Source: a virus. Taken from it: DNA of 26,630 nt. The translations under genes and the position numbers were made by a program. Positions 1 through 5,996 of this stretch are shown here, one piece after another (position 1 is the stretch's first letter; every line of letters begins with the position of its first letter). The stretch spans positions 1 to 26,630 of IMG/VR virus record IMGVR_UViG_3300042565_001635, one strand, 5' to 3'. The notes below the pieces were generated by a model. The model was not told the DNA's origin. It worked only from the letters and a program-made list of their open reading frames with translations, and made no database searches.

Positions 1-2
1 AG

Positions 3-422
3 GTGCAAAAGAATTCGTTTGGCGGGATTTCTATTCAATTAGCGGATGCGGTTTTTGGAAAATGGGTAAAAAATAGGGATGCGGATGCCTCAAAAAATAT
101 TATTTGCCCATGTTGTGAAAAAAAATTCAATTTGCAAGACAAGACGAATGATGGAGGTTTTGTAGTGCAGCCTTTACACTTTGTAAAAAGGTCGGTTTAT
201 TCGCTAAGGTGGGATGAATTTAATGTAAATGCGGGATGTTGTTACTGTAATTTTGATATGTTTATAGAACCAAAAGGAAAGGATTATCAAGGGTATAGAA
301 AGTTTTTAGTAAATAAAATCGGAGAAGAAAAAGTAGCAGAAATGGAACTTGAAGAAAGAAAAATAAACAAACTTGACAAGTCATTAATTCAGGAAGTTAT
401 TTTAAAATACAAAAAACCATAA
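3..422 (+). CDS. ninG: NinG/Rap-like recombination protein (5' end at window edge)
   Basis: Phage lambda NinG (Rap) is a zinc-containing structure-specific endonuclease that acts on branched recombination intermediates. This 139-residue protein carries the family layout. A first cysteine pair lies at C35/C38 in CPCC. A histidine follows at H59, where relatives have the DAGHF motif. Next come LRWDEFNV (68-75), a second cysteine pair in CCYCN (79-83), and then YRKFLVNKIGEEKV (98-111), which matches the family's conserved YR..L...G.E.V stretch. The frame opens with GTG at base 3 and has no upstream stop in the window, so the true start may lie outside. The sequence from LADAVFGKWV onward covers the usual core. 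It is followed four bases later by a small unknown gene. The DAGHF motif is altered to QPLHF, so activity is uncertain. The assignment rests on motifs only. Confidence 0.68.
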   Translation: MQKNSFGGISIQLADAVFGKWVKNRDADASKNIICPCCEKKFNLQDKTNDGGFVVQPLHFVKRSVYSLRWDEFNVNAGCCYCNFDMFIEPKGKDYQGYRKFLVNKIGEEKVAEMELEERKINKLDKSLIQEVILKYKKP

Positions 423-425
423 AGC

Positions 426-614
426 ATGAAAAGACTTTTCTTTTGGATAAGAAAGAACTTTGGAGTACTTACCTTAAAGGAGTGCAATAAATTAAACTTA
501 AAGTTTTGCTACAACCTATACGGAGAAAATGCACAAAGATTTGCTTGTAGAAGTATGTGGATGGATAAGTACGGAGAAATTTATAGATGTTCGGAATTTT
601 ATAACGAAGGGTAA
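426..614 (+). CDS. Small hypothetical protein
   Basis: I do not recognise this 62-residue product. It is basic at the N-terminus (MKRLFFWIRKNFG) and contains four cysteines spread through the chain (ECNKL, FCYNL, ACRSM, RCSEF), so a small metal-bound or disulphide fold is possible but unproven. It starts with ATG four bases after the NinG-like gene and is probably co-transcribed with it. About 70 bases without a convincing gene separate it from the methyltransferase that follows. Confidence 0.55.
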   Translation: MKRLFFWIRKNFGVLTLKECNKLNLKFCYNLYGENAQRFACRSMWMDKYGEIYRCSEFYNEG

Positions 615-684
615 ACCCATTTTTCACAAGCTGCTCCGTCAGATAGCGGTAAAGAACTATTTTGAAACAAAATGAGCATGTATT

Positions 685-1212
685 ATGGGAAGGGTTATAT
701 TTAATAGAATTTGGGAAATGCCTAACAGTAACACATTTGATATAAAATGTATTTCTAAGTTAATTCATAAATATTTAGAGCCAGGAATGAAAAGCATTGA
801 TCCTTTTGCAAATAAATGCAAATTAGCAAAGATTACCAATGATTTAAACCCTGATTATAATACAGATTATCATTTGGATGCTTTACAATTTCTTAAATTA
901 TTTGATGAAAATAGTATTGATTTCGTTTTTTATGATCCTCCTTATTCATTAAGGCAGGTAAGTGAATGCTATAAGAACGTAGGGATTTCTGTAACAATGG
1001 AAACAACTCAAAGTTCTTGGAGAACAAAGCACATAAACGAAATTAGCAGAATACTAAAGCCAAACGGGATAGTAATGTGTTTTGGCTGGAATAGTAGTGG
1101 GGTTGGAACTAAAAGAGGAATGGAACTTATCGAAGTGTTATTAGTATCACATGGAGGTAGTCACAATGACACTATTTGTACAGTTGAAAGAAAAATTGAA
1201 ACTTTATTTTAA
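685..1212 (+). CDS. DNA methyltransferase, DPPY type (probably adenine N6)
   Basis: Probably transfers a methyl group from SAM to an exocyclic amino group in DNA. The catalytic motif IV is a clean DPPYS at residues 84-88, typical of N6-adenine methyltransferases. SIDPFANK at 37-44 occupies the place of the SAM-binding motif I, and ILKPNGIVMCFGW forms the following conserved beta-strand region. At 175 residues it is short: there is no obvious target-recognition domain. That is common in phage orphan methylases, which protect phage DNA from host restriction or modulate timing. No restriction enzyme lies next to it. Its stop TAA overlaps the possible ATG of the next gene (TAATG), which suggests coupling. 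The upstream ATGs at 672 and 678 share one frame and stop after a few codons, so ATG 685 is taken. Confidence 0.78.
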   Translation: MGRVIFNRIWEMPNSNTFDIKCISKLIHKYLEPGMKSIDPFANKCKLAKITNDLNPDYNTDYHLDALQFLKLFDENSIDFVFYDPPYSLRQVSECYKNVGISVTMETTQSSWRTKHINEISRILKPNGIVMCFGWNSSGVGTKRGMELIEVLLVSHGGSHNDTICTVERKIETLF

Positions 1213-1250
1213 TGAGCATACAAAGCACACAGATAACTAAAAACCAAAAA

Positions 1251-1898
1251 ATGAAAGCAAACTTAAAGCCTATTCTTTTCTCCACGCCTATGGTAAAGGC
1301 TATTCTTGAAGGGGGAAAAACACAAACAAGGCGAATAGTAAAAACAAACGCTACTCAAATACAATGGCAACCAATAGTTTTAAATGGGTATGGTGGATTT
1401 TGCGATGAGCATGGGAACCCTGTAAAACCAAAGTATTCTATTGGAGACGTTTTATGGGTGAGAGAAACATGGCAGGTAACTGACTTTTTGCATATTTCAG
1501 ATGATAATTGGGGTTACATCTACAAGGCATCTGAAAATGGGGAGGATTGGGAAAGCAATTCAGAAGACTGGAAATGGAAGCCATCAATATTTATGCCTAA
1601 AGAAGCCTGCCGATTATTTTTAGAAGTAACCGATATCAGAGTTGAAAGGTTACAGGATATTTTAGAAGAAGATGCTATTGCGGAAGGTATTGGTAGTTGG
1701 GTGGAGGAAAGATTAAAAAGCAAACCAACACACTATGAACTTTATTATAGAGAAAAAGGTGATGAGAGTACTTATAGTTCATGCCCAATAGTTTCATATC
1801 AAAGCCTTTGGCAAAAAATAAACGGTAAAGAATCATGGGATGAAAATCCTTTTGTATGGGTAATCGAATTTAAAAAATTAGAAAACTTTAAATTATGA
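1251..1898 (+). CDS. ASCH-like phage protein
   Basis: Members of this phage family are usually annotated as ASCH-domain or morphogenetic proteins. The ASCH fold is a PUA-like beta-barrel suspected to bind RNA or modified nucleotides. Visible signatures, numbered from this start, are LKPILFSTPMV near the N-terminus, KTQTRRIVK at about 23-31, GDVLWVRETW at about 65-74, FMPKEACRLFLEVTDIRVER in the middle, and the C-terminal YQSLWQKING and PFVWVIEF. I chose ATG 1251 because relatives begin just before KPILFSTPMV and because an A-rich leader precedes it. ATG 1212 is in frame, would add 13 low-complexity residues, and overlaps the preceding stop, so it cannot be excluded. The biological role is unknown. 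The end overlaps the next start (ATGA). Confidence 0.72.
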   Translation: MKANLKPILFSTPMVKAILEGGKTQTRRIVKTNATQIQWQPIVLNGYGGFCDEHGNPVKPKYSIGDVLWVRETWQVTDFLHISDDNWGYIYKASENGEDWESNSEDWKWKPSIFMPKEACRLFLEVTDIRVERLQDILEEDAIAEGIGSWVEERLKSKPTHYELYYREKGDESTYSSCPIVSYQSLWQKINGKESWDENPFVWVIEFKKLENFKL

Positions 1899-2203
1899 AC
1901 TTAGAAGAAAAAATAATGAAAGAAATAGGCAAGCCTTACTTTAGGGTAATTGGGGCATTGGAGTTTGTTTGTGTTTGTGGAATTATAGCAACTCCTTTTG
2001 TTTGGTTTTTTAATGGGGGAAAGGTGGGATTGATGTTTTTTGGGTTTGGGTGTTTAGGGGCTTTATTTTTTAGCATATTGTACAACAAAGTAGAGATAGT
2101 AATTTACGATAAGGTAGAACACGTACTCCATAGGCTAAGGTTTAAAGAGCCAAAGACAAAGTTTGAATTAAAAATTGTAAAGTTATCTCAAAAAATACCT
2201 TAA
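1895..2203 (+). CDS. Small membrane protein with two transmembrane helices
   Basis: The 102-residue product has two clear hydrophobic segments, about residues 17-39 (FRVIGALEFVCVCGIIATPF and following) and 44-63 (VGLMFFGFGCLGALFFSILY). They are joined by a very short turn NGGK, so it looks like a helical hairpin in the inner membrane with both ends on the same side. The C-terminal 40 residues are charged. No holin, spanin or superinfection-exclusion family is recognisable. Two-helix holins exist, but nothing nearby looks like an endolysin. It overlaps the upstream gene by four bases (ATGA). Confidence 0.6.
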   Translation: MNLEEKIMKEIGKPYFRVIGALEFVCVCGIIATPFVWFFNGGKVGLMFFGFGCLGALFFSILYNKVEIVIYDKVEHVLHRLRFKEPKTKFELKIVKLSQKIP

Positions 2204-2222
2204 ACACTTAAACCATTTATTT

Positions 2223-2660
2223 ATGACACCTGAAATTGATTTTACTAAAAAGTTAGAGGCTTATCTTGATTGTAAATTTTCTGATTACGGAAAAAAAAGA
2301 ATACATTTGTACCTTAAAGATTATGCTGCAAGTACGCCAAAAATAAAAAAAATAAATACTCAAATTATTGGGCTTCCAGAAAACCTAAAAAAACCAACAA
2401 CTAAAGATAGTTTACTTATTGAAGCAGAGCAAATTTGCGAATTGTATGGAGTTGGAATTACAGAATTTATGAGTTCTAATAATGGCAAGTCCACATCTGT
2501 TGTTGCCGATGCAAGAAAAACATTTTGTAATCATGTATTAAATATGTTTATAGTTAATAAGCAAGATTTAAAAAAGTTTTTTGGAGTTGACCACACCACA
2601 ATATCATACTACATACACGGTAAAAAATACAAACCAACAACTGCTAATAGAGATAATTAA
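2223..2660 (+). CDS. DnaA domain IV-like DNA-binding protein
   Basis: The C-terminal half resembles the duplex-DNA-binding domain IV of the initiator DnaA. VADARKTFCNHVL (95-107) fits the helix that in DnaA contains the conserved R-Q-I-A-M-Y-L-like pattern. KKFFGVDHTTISYYI (117-131) closely fits the DnaA signature G-R-D-H-T-T-V, with GVDHTTI here. The N-terminal half has a short charged helix and no Walker motifs, so the ATPase domain of DnaA is absent. It may recognise DnaA-box-like sequences as a phage replication or regulatory factor, or compete with host DnaA. These roles are inferences. It lies between a membrane protein and small regulatory-looking genes, with an A/T-rich leader before its ATG. 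Confidence 0.65.
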   Translation: MTPEIDFTKKLEAYLDCKFSDYGKKRIHLYLKDYAASTPKIKKINTQIIGLPENLKKPTTKDSLLIEAEQICELYGVGITEFMSSNNGKSTSVVADARKTFCNHVLNMFIVNKQDLKKFFGVDHTTISYYIHGKKYKPTTANRDN

Positions 2661-2694
2661 CAAAACACCAATTCAACAATTAACACCTTAATCC

Positions 2695-2904
2695 ATGAAT
2701 CATAATACAGAACACAACTTTAATAAAGAAGAAGACAGTAACGAATTAACATCATCCCTTATAAAAGTTATAGGAGTTTTTAATTACAGGGGTTTACTTG
2801 TGGAAAAAACAAAAGAAGGATTAATATGGAACAATAAAAAATTCCAGTCGCTTGAAGAACTTCAAACATACTTAGAGTACAAGCCAATTATATCCACACA
2901 ATAG
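2695..2904 (+). CDS. Small hypothetical protein
   Basis: This 69-residue protein is not recognised. It starts with an acidic, asparagine-rich tail (residues 1-18), followed by a compact region with alternating hydrophobic residues (SLIKVIGVFNYRGLLVEK) that could form a small beta-hairpin and a final helix around FQSLEELQTYL. It precedes a candidate promoter and the small HTH gene. Coding potential is supported by the amphipathic pattern and the tight fit between neighbours. Confidence 0.5.
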   Translation: MNHNTEHNFNKEEDSNELTSSLIKVIGVFNYRGLLVEKTKEGLIWNNKKFQSLEELQTYLEYKPIISTQ

Positions 2905-2912
2905 CAAAAAAA

Positions 2913-2920
2913 TAATTTTG
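2913..2920 (+). promoter_or_regulatory. Candidate Bacteroidetes-type -7 element
   Basis: TAATTTTG matches the Bacteroidetes -7 consensus TAnnTTTG. It sits in a 48-base AT-rich gap, 33 bases before the ATG at 2953. No good TTTG/TTG -33 element is visible about 19-23 bases upstream, so this is a half-site candidate only. If real, it would drive the HTH gene. Confidence 0.3.
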
Positions 2921-2952
2921 GTAATTAAAAATTTTATTTTAAAATTGCTTCC

Positions 2953-3216
2953 ATGATAAACATAAAAGGTTATAAACAGGTAGAGTACAAGCACTTTATC
3001 AAATCCCTATGTTCCCATTTTGAGGAATCAGGGAAGACACAACTTGAAATCGCAACCAAAATTGGGTCAAAAACTCCAAACACGGTAAGAAACGCTATGC
3101 TTGATTATAGCCAAGTAGTTTCAGATCAAAAGCTAAGTAAAATTTGCGAAGTGGTTGGAAAGGAAGGATTTATCCTTTGGATTAACGGAGAAAAATATTT
3201 CTATGAAAAACAATAA
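2953..3216 (+). CDS. Small HTH-type DNA-binding protein
   Basis: The 87-residue protein has a helix-turn-helix-like core at about residues 28-52 (GKTQLEIATKIGSKTPNTVR and following). This resembles XRE-type or similar repressor folds, in which Q-x-E-I-A-x-x-I-G forms helix 2 and TPNTVRNAM the recognition helix. The remaining C-terminal part, ending GFILWINGEKYFYEKQ, looks like a beta-hairpin cap. It is likely a phage regulator. The adjacent hairpin and dyad-symmetric CACGTG site are possible targets, but that is inference. An AT-rich gap with a -7-like element precedes it, so it may be separately transcribed. Confidence 0.6.
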   Translation: MINIKGYKQVEYKHFIKSLCSHFEESGKTQLEIATKIGSKTPNTVRNAMLDYSQVVSDQKLSKICEVVGKEGFILWINGEKYFYEKQ

Positions 3217-3268
3217 GTGGGGTGGCGAAGGTGCAGAATCACCTGCCGAACTCGAAGACGAAAGTTAA
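3203..3268 (+). CDS. Possible 21-residue ORF
   Basis: An ATG at 3203, overlapping the last 14 bases of the HTH gene, opens a 21-codon frame that begins MKNNKWGGEG and ends in a strongly acidic tail, ELEDES. Such end-overlaps are typical of this genome, and the frame fills part of an otherwise 119-base gap. The stop falls inside the 5' arm of the downstream hairpin. It is too short to judge by family, and it may be chance. Confidence 0.28.
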   Translation: MKNNKWGGEGAESPAELEDES

Positions 3269-3303
3269 GCCAGATATTTAAAACATTTGGCTTAATCTTT
3301 AAT
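3265..3303 (+). terminator. Hairpin, candidate intrinsic terminator
   Basis: The arms TTAAGCCAGAT (3265-3275) and ATTTGGCTTAA (3285-3295) pair over 11 bases with one G-U, around a 9-base loop. The sequence TCTTTAATT follows. The stem is AT-rich and the U-tract is interrupted, so it may be a weak terminator or an operator-like dyad that ends the left gene block before the parS-like site. Confidence 0.42.
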
Positions 3304-3308
3304 TACAA

Positions 3309-3324
3309 TGTTCCACGTGAAACA
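3309..3324. promoter_or_regulatory. parS-like ParB-binding site
   Basis: The 16-mer TGTTCCACGTGAAACA fits the chromosomal parS consensus TGTTNCACGTGAAACA, defined in Bacillus subtilis and conserved broadly in bacteria, at every defined position. It is intergenic, between a hairpin and the start of a GroES-like gene (ATG 3336). No parA or parB gene is seen in the window, so a host ParB or a phage ParB encoded elsewhere would have to bind it. An alternative is a phage repressor operator centred on CACGTG. Confidence 0.6.
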
Positions 3325-3335
3325 AAAGTATAATT

Positions 3336-3620
3336 ATGCAAAAATTTGAACCACAGGGAAGGAAAATGTTAGTCCTACCTATATCTGAATCAGAGAACTA
3401 CAAGACGGAAACAGGACTTGAATTAGTACAAGACCATATAGCAAGGGGAATGGTTTTAGAGGTAAGTAAGGAGTATGAAGGAGTATATGAAAAAGGAGAT
3501 GTTGTAGCCTTTTCTAAAGGCGCAGGAGTTTCTCAAACGTACAATTCGCAGCAATGCCTATGGATAGATGCTAAAGCAGCACCAGATGGAGATGTTTGGT
3601 TTATAGAAAAACAATCGTAA
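3336..3620 (+). CDS. GroES/cpn10-like co-chaperonin
   Basis: The 94-residue size and motif order match the cpn10 fold: GRKMLVLPI (8-16) as the first strand, then a mobile-loop-like stretch YKTETGLELV (22-31), then RGMVLEVS (38-45) and YEKGDVVAFSKGAG (51-64), the counterpart of GroES V-G-D-x-V-x-F-x-x-Y-A-G. The hydrophobic LEL in the loop corresponds to the IVL tripeptide with which GroES docks on GroEL. A phage co-chaperonin, as T4 gp31 does for the capsid protein, would let the host GroEL fold a difficult phage protein. This is a family-based inference. It is the first gene after the parS-like site, and its stop overlaps the next start (TAATG). Confidence 0.65.
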   Translation: MQKFEPQGRKMLVLPISESENYKTETGLELVQDHIARGMVLEVSKEYEGVYEKGDVVAFSKGAGVSQTYNSQQCLWIDAKAAPDGDVWFIEKQS

Positions 3621-4348
3621 TGGACACATTGAAAATACTATTTAAGTTCCCTTGCAGGGGTAGGAAAGATATGTTTTTTGAAAGTTTGGAATCAATCCAC
3701 AACTTTATTGCCGACAAGGAAAATTATCACGTATCTCTTACGTTAGATACTGATGATGAGGTACTTAACAAGCCTGATGTAGTAGAAAGGATAAATGAGT
3801 TCCCTAATACGTCTATTGAGTGGGGGCTTTCGGAATCAAAAATACACGCTATTAATAGGTCTATGCCCACTAATTACGATTGGGATATTATTATTTGTTG
3901 GTCGCAGGATATGTTTGCTAAAATGTATGGGTTTGACCAAATAATCAGAGAAGGAATATTTAACGTATGGGGCAATACAGGACTTGATGGACTGGCGCAT
4001 TTCCCTGAACCAGATAGCAAGCAGTATCTAAACGTACTTTATATTGCTACAAGAAAGTATTATGAAAGGTTTGGGTACATATATCATCCAAGTTACAAAA
4101 GCCTTTGGTGTGATAATGAAAGCATGGAAGTGGCTAAGAAATTAGGAAAGTATAATTATTTTGATACAATGGGGTTATATGAGCATAGAAACCCTGCTTA
4201 TCACCAATACAATATACCAAGAGATGAATTGTTTAATTTACAGCAGTCTTTTTGGGCAGTTGACGAAGCGAATTTTAAAGAAAGACAATCTAATAACTTT
4301 TTCATCAGTAAATTAAAAGAAAATGAATGTATCGTTTCAGGGTCATAA
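3620..4348 (+). CDS. GT-A-type glycosyltransferase-like protein 1
   Basis: Looks like a family 2-type glycosyltransferase that would use a nucleotide-sugar donor. A first beta-strand LKILFKFPCRGR leads into an amphipathic helix, and LTLDTDDEV (41-49) supplies an acidic DxD-type metal-binding site. Then comes WDIIICWSQDMF, which can be the second acidic loop. The remainder, with LWCDNESMEVAKKLG and HRNPAYHQYN, is typical of acceptor-side sequence. The start at 3620 (TAATG overlap with the GroES-like gene) is preferred over an in-frame start at 3596 that would lie inside the previous gene. Donor and acceptor cannot be told. It is the first of five such proteins in this cassette. The 3' end overlaps the next ORF by 26 bases. 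Confidence 0.65.
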   Translation: MDTLKILFKFPCRGRKDMFFESLESIHNFIADKENYHVSLTLDTDDEVLNKPDVVERINEFPNTSIEWGLSESKIHAINRSMPTNYDWDIIICWSQDMFAKMYGFDQIIREGIFNVWGNTGLDGLAHFPEPDSKQYLNVLYIATRKYYERFGYIYHPSYKSLWCDNESMEVAKKLGKYNYFDTMGLYEHRNPAYHQYNIPRDELFNLQQSFWAVDEANFKERQSNNFFISKLKENECIVSGS

Positions 4349-4553
4349 CCCTGCACAATCAGAAGCGGAAAATCAAGCAAGGAAATTTGGCAAGCAAATG
4401 TGGGTAGTAAAGGACAATTCAGGAGGCATACACTACCGAGTTGTTGATAGTATTGGCGACATTTTGCCGGAAAATAAGATACTTGACCACTACAACGAAA
4501 AGGGAGAAAGAGTTGATGTATGGGTAAGTGAAAAGGTTAAGGTAACGCAGTAA
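4323..4553 (+). CDS. Small hypothetical protein
   Basis: Unrecognised 76-residue protein. It begins with a polar helix (NPAQSEAENQARKFGKQM), continues with a beta-rich part (WVVKDNSGGIHYRVVDS) and ends with DVWVSEKVKVTQ. The start overlaps the upstream glycosyltransferase-like gene by 26 bases, so a later start is possible, but no other ATG lies near. It sits between two glycosyltransferase-like genes. Confidence 0.5.
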   Translation: MNVSFQGHNPAQSEAENQARKFGKQMWVVKDNSGGIHYRVVDSIGDILPENKILDHYNEKGERVDVWVSEKVKVTQ

Positions 4554-4562
4554 AAAAATGAT

Positions 4563-5351
4563 ATGCTCCACTATGAAAAGAAAGTAGATGCCAACAGGTT
4601 TGCTGCAAGGAGTTCAAAAAAAGGAAGCGAATCGAGGTATATAATTAAGTGTGGCAAAGGTTATTTTGTAAGTAGTTCTGATTTTTGTGATGATTGGGAG
4701 AAAGTGGTATCAAGGTATTTCAAAGGAAAAAAAGTTGACATTATGAAGCCAAGTCCTTTACTAACAATAATGATACCTACTACCGTTGATAGGAGGGAAC
4801 TATTTAACGCTTTAATGGTAGAACTTAACAGGCAGGTTCGTGCTTTTTGTGAGGATTGGGAAGTGGAGATAATATCAAATGAGGATAACAAAGAAATTTC
4901 AGTAGGTAAGAAAAGGCAGATACTTTTAGAACAAGCAAAGGGATTATTTGTTGTTGGATTTGATAGTGATGATTTTCCTGCACCTGATTACATAAGTGAA
5001 ATAGTAGGGGCGTTAAGGGCTTGCAATGATGATATAGACCATATTGGGTTTCTTGAAAACTGCAACATTGATGGAGCAATAAGTACCTCAATATTCAGCA
5101 TTAAGTATCACAAGTGGGCTGAAAATGCAGCAGGGTATGATCACATAAGGTGCGCTAATCCAAAGTCCGTAATAAGGAGAGAAAAGGCATTACAAGTAGG
5201 GTTTGAGGATAGCAGATTCGGAGAAGATAGATTATTTAGCGAAGCAGTAACCCCTCTACTCAAAGGTGAAATATTTATTGATAAGCCATTGTATAATTAC
5301 ATTCACAAAAGTTCACCTTACATTGAAAGATACGGTTACGATAAAGATTAA
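4563..5351 (+). CDS. GT2-family glycosyltransferase-like protein 2
   Basis: This is the clearest glycosyltransferase of the group. SPLLTIMIPTTVDRRELF (64-81) is the classical first strand and helix of GT2 proteins. GKKRQILLEQAKGLFVVGFD (115-134) leads to the DSDD metal-binding motif (134-137). SVIRREKALQVGFEDSRFGED (a stretch ending about residue 222) fits the conserved G-E-D region that positions the acceptor. The first 60 residues (before M61) are not part of the GT fold and contain basic and cysteine-containing sequence. They may be an extra domain, or the true start may be M61 at base 4743. The substrate is unknown: virion protein, glycan, host surface or DNA are all possible. Confidence 0.75.
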   Translation: MLHYEKKVDANRFAARSSKKGSESRYIIKCGKGYFVSSSDFCDDWEKVVSRYFKGKKVDIMKPSPLLTIMIPTTVDRRELFNALMVELNRQVRAFCEDWEVEIISNEDNKEISVGKKRQILLEQAKGLFVVGFDSDDFPAPDYISEIVGALRACNDDIDHIGFLENCNIDGAISTSIFSIKYHKWAENAAGYDHIRCANPKSVIRREKALQVGFEDSRFGEDRLFSEAVTPLLKGEIFIDKPLYNYIHKSSPYIERYGYDKD

Positions 5352-5466
5352 ACCTGCTAAGTTATCAAAATTTGGCAAATTGTATTATAAGGTTATGGAT
5401 ATGCTTTATAAAGATAATCCAAATGGACTTTTGATAAGACCGCAGCAAGTAGAGGTAAAAAAATAG
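5323..5466 (+). CDS. Small basic hypothetical protein, probable TTG start
   Basis: The frame encodes a 47-residue basic protein from a TTG at 5323, with the core KIKPAKLSKFGKLYYKVM followed by NPNGLLIRPQQVEVKK. The part after the upstream stop (5352-5466) has coherent, amphipathic coding character. There is no ATG early enough except 5266, which would overlap the glycosyltransferase by 86 bases, so TTG with a 29-base overlap is preferred. Function unknown. Confidence 0.45.
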   Translation: MKDTVTIKIKPAKLSKFGKLYYKVMDMLYKDNPNGLLIRPQQVEVKK

Positions 5467-5490
5467 TTAAGATGTCTTTAAAAAAAAACA

Positions 5491-5793
5491 ATGACAATCG
5501 AACAACAAATAAAAGAATACTTGGTAAAAGAAGGTTGGGAGAATAGTAGATTACCTTACCAATACCACACAGATGACTATTATATAGTTGAAAATAAAAG
5601 GGATTCTTTTGATTTTCCTATTTATTCAATTATAAATAAGCGGTATGACGAAAGAATGTTCATGGGAAGGATACTTAGCCTTAACCAGTTAATATATTTG
5701 TTGTGCTTTATTAAGGAGGACTACAATTTAACGGAATCCGAAAAATTGAAACTTGATGAAATTAAAAAATTAACACAATGCCCGCCATGTTAG
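5491..5793 (+). CDS. Hypothetical protein
   Basis: I do not recognise this 100-residue protein. It opens with a helix (IEQQIKEYLVKEGW), has an aromatic-rich middle (YQYHTDDYYIVENK), a hydrophobic helix around LNQLIYLLCFI, and ends CPPC, a two-cysteine motif at the extreme C-terminus that resembles a thioredoxin-type CxxC, although the fold is not evident. An A-rich leader precedes the ATG, and it overlaps the following gene by 16 bases. Confidence 0.55.
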   Translation: MTIEQQIKEYLVKEGWENSRLPYQYHTDDYYIVENKRDSFDFPIYSIINKRYDERMFMGRILSLNQLIYLLCFIKEDYNLTESEKLKLDEIKKLTQCPPC

Positions 5794-5996
5794 AATTTAG
5801 CCACCCGATTCCCGTAGTAACCGAACAGGGTGAAGAAGGTTATGCTATTTATGTAGAGAGTGGAGGAAGTTTTGAGAACGACTTATGGTGCGTAGCTTTA
5901 TGTGATGGAGGAATTATTAGGCATTATAACACATCTCAACTAAGGATTCACCAAAATTTGACACTTCAAATCAATAAAAAAAATGGAGAACATTGA
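5778..5996 (+). CDS. Small beta-rich hypothetical phage protein
   Basis: This 72-residue protein has alternating strands: PIPVVTEQGEEGYAIYV, then NDLWCVALCDGGIIRHYNT, then a C-terminal LRIHQNLTLQI. The pattern suggests a small beta-barrel. Similar short proteins are common in Bacteroidetes phages, where their function is not known. The ATG at 5778 lies inside the previous ORF. A second in-frame ATG at 5787 (MLEFSHPIP) may be the real start. It overlaps the HNH gene by 14 bases. Confidence 0.55.
   Translation: MPAMLEFSHPIPVVTEQGEEGYAIYVESGGSFENDLWCVALCDGGIIRHYNTSQLRIHQNLTLQINKKNGEH

Noticed and set aside
541-675. Overlapping frame from a TTG at 541 that gives 44 codons and continues past the end of the small gene 426-614
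   Set aside because: The last part (616-675) looks coherent, but the start is weak and most of it overlaps a better-supported frame.
672-704. ATG at 672 (TGAGC context) as the start of the methyltransferase
   Set aside because: It is in another frame and stops after ten codons; ATG 685 opens the correct frame.
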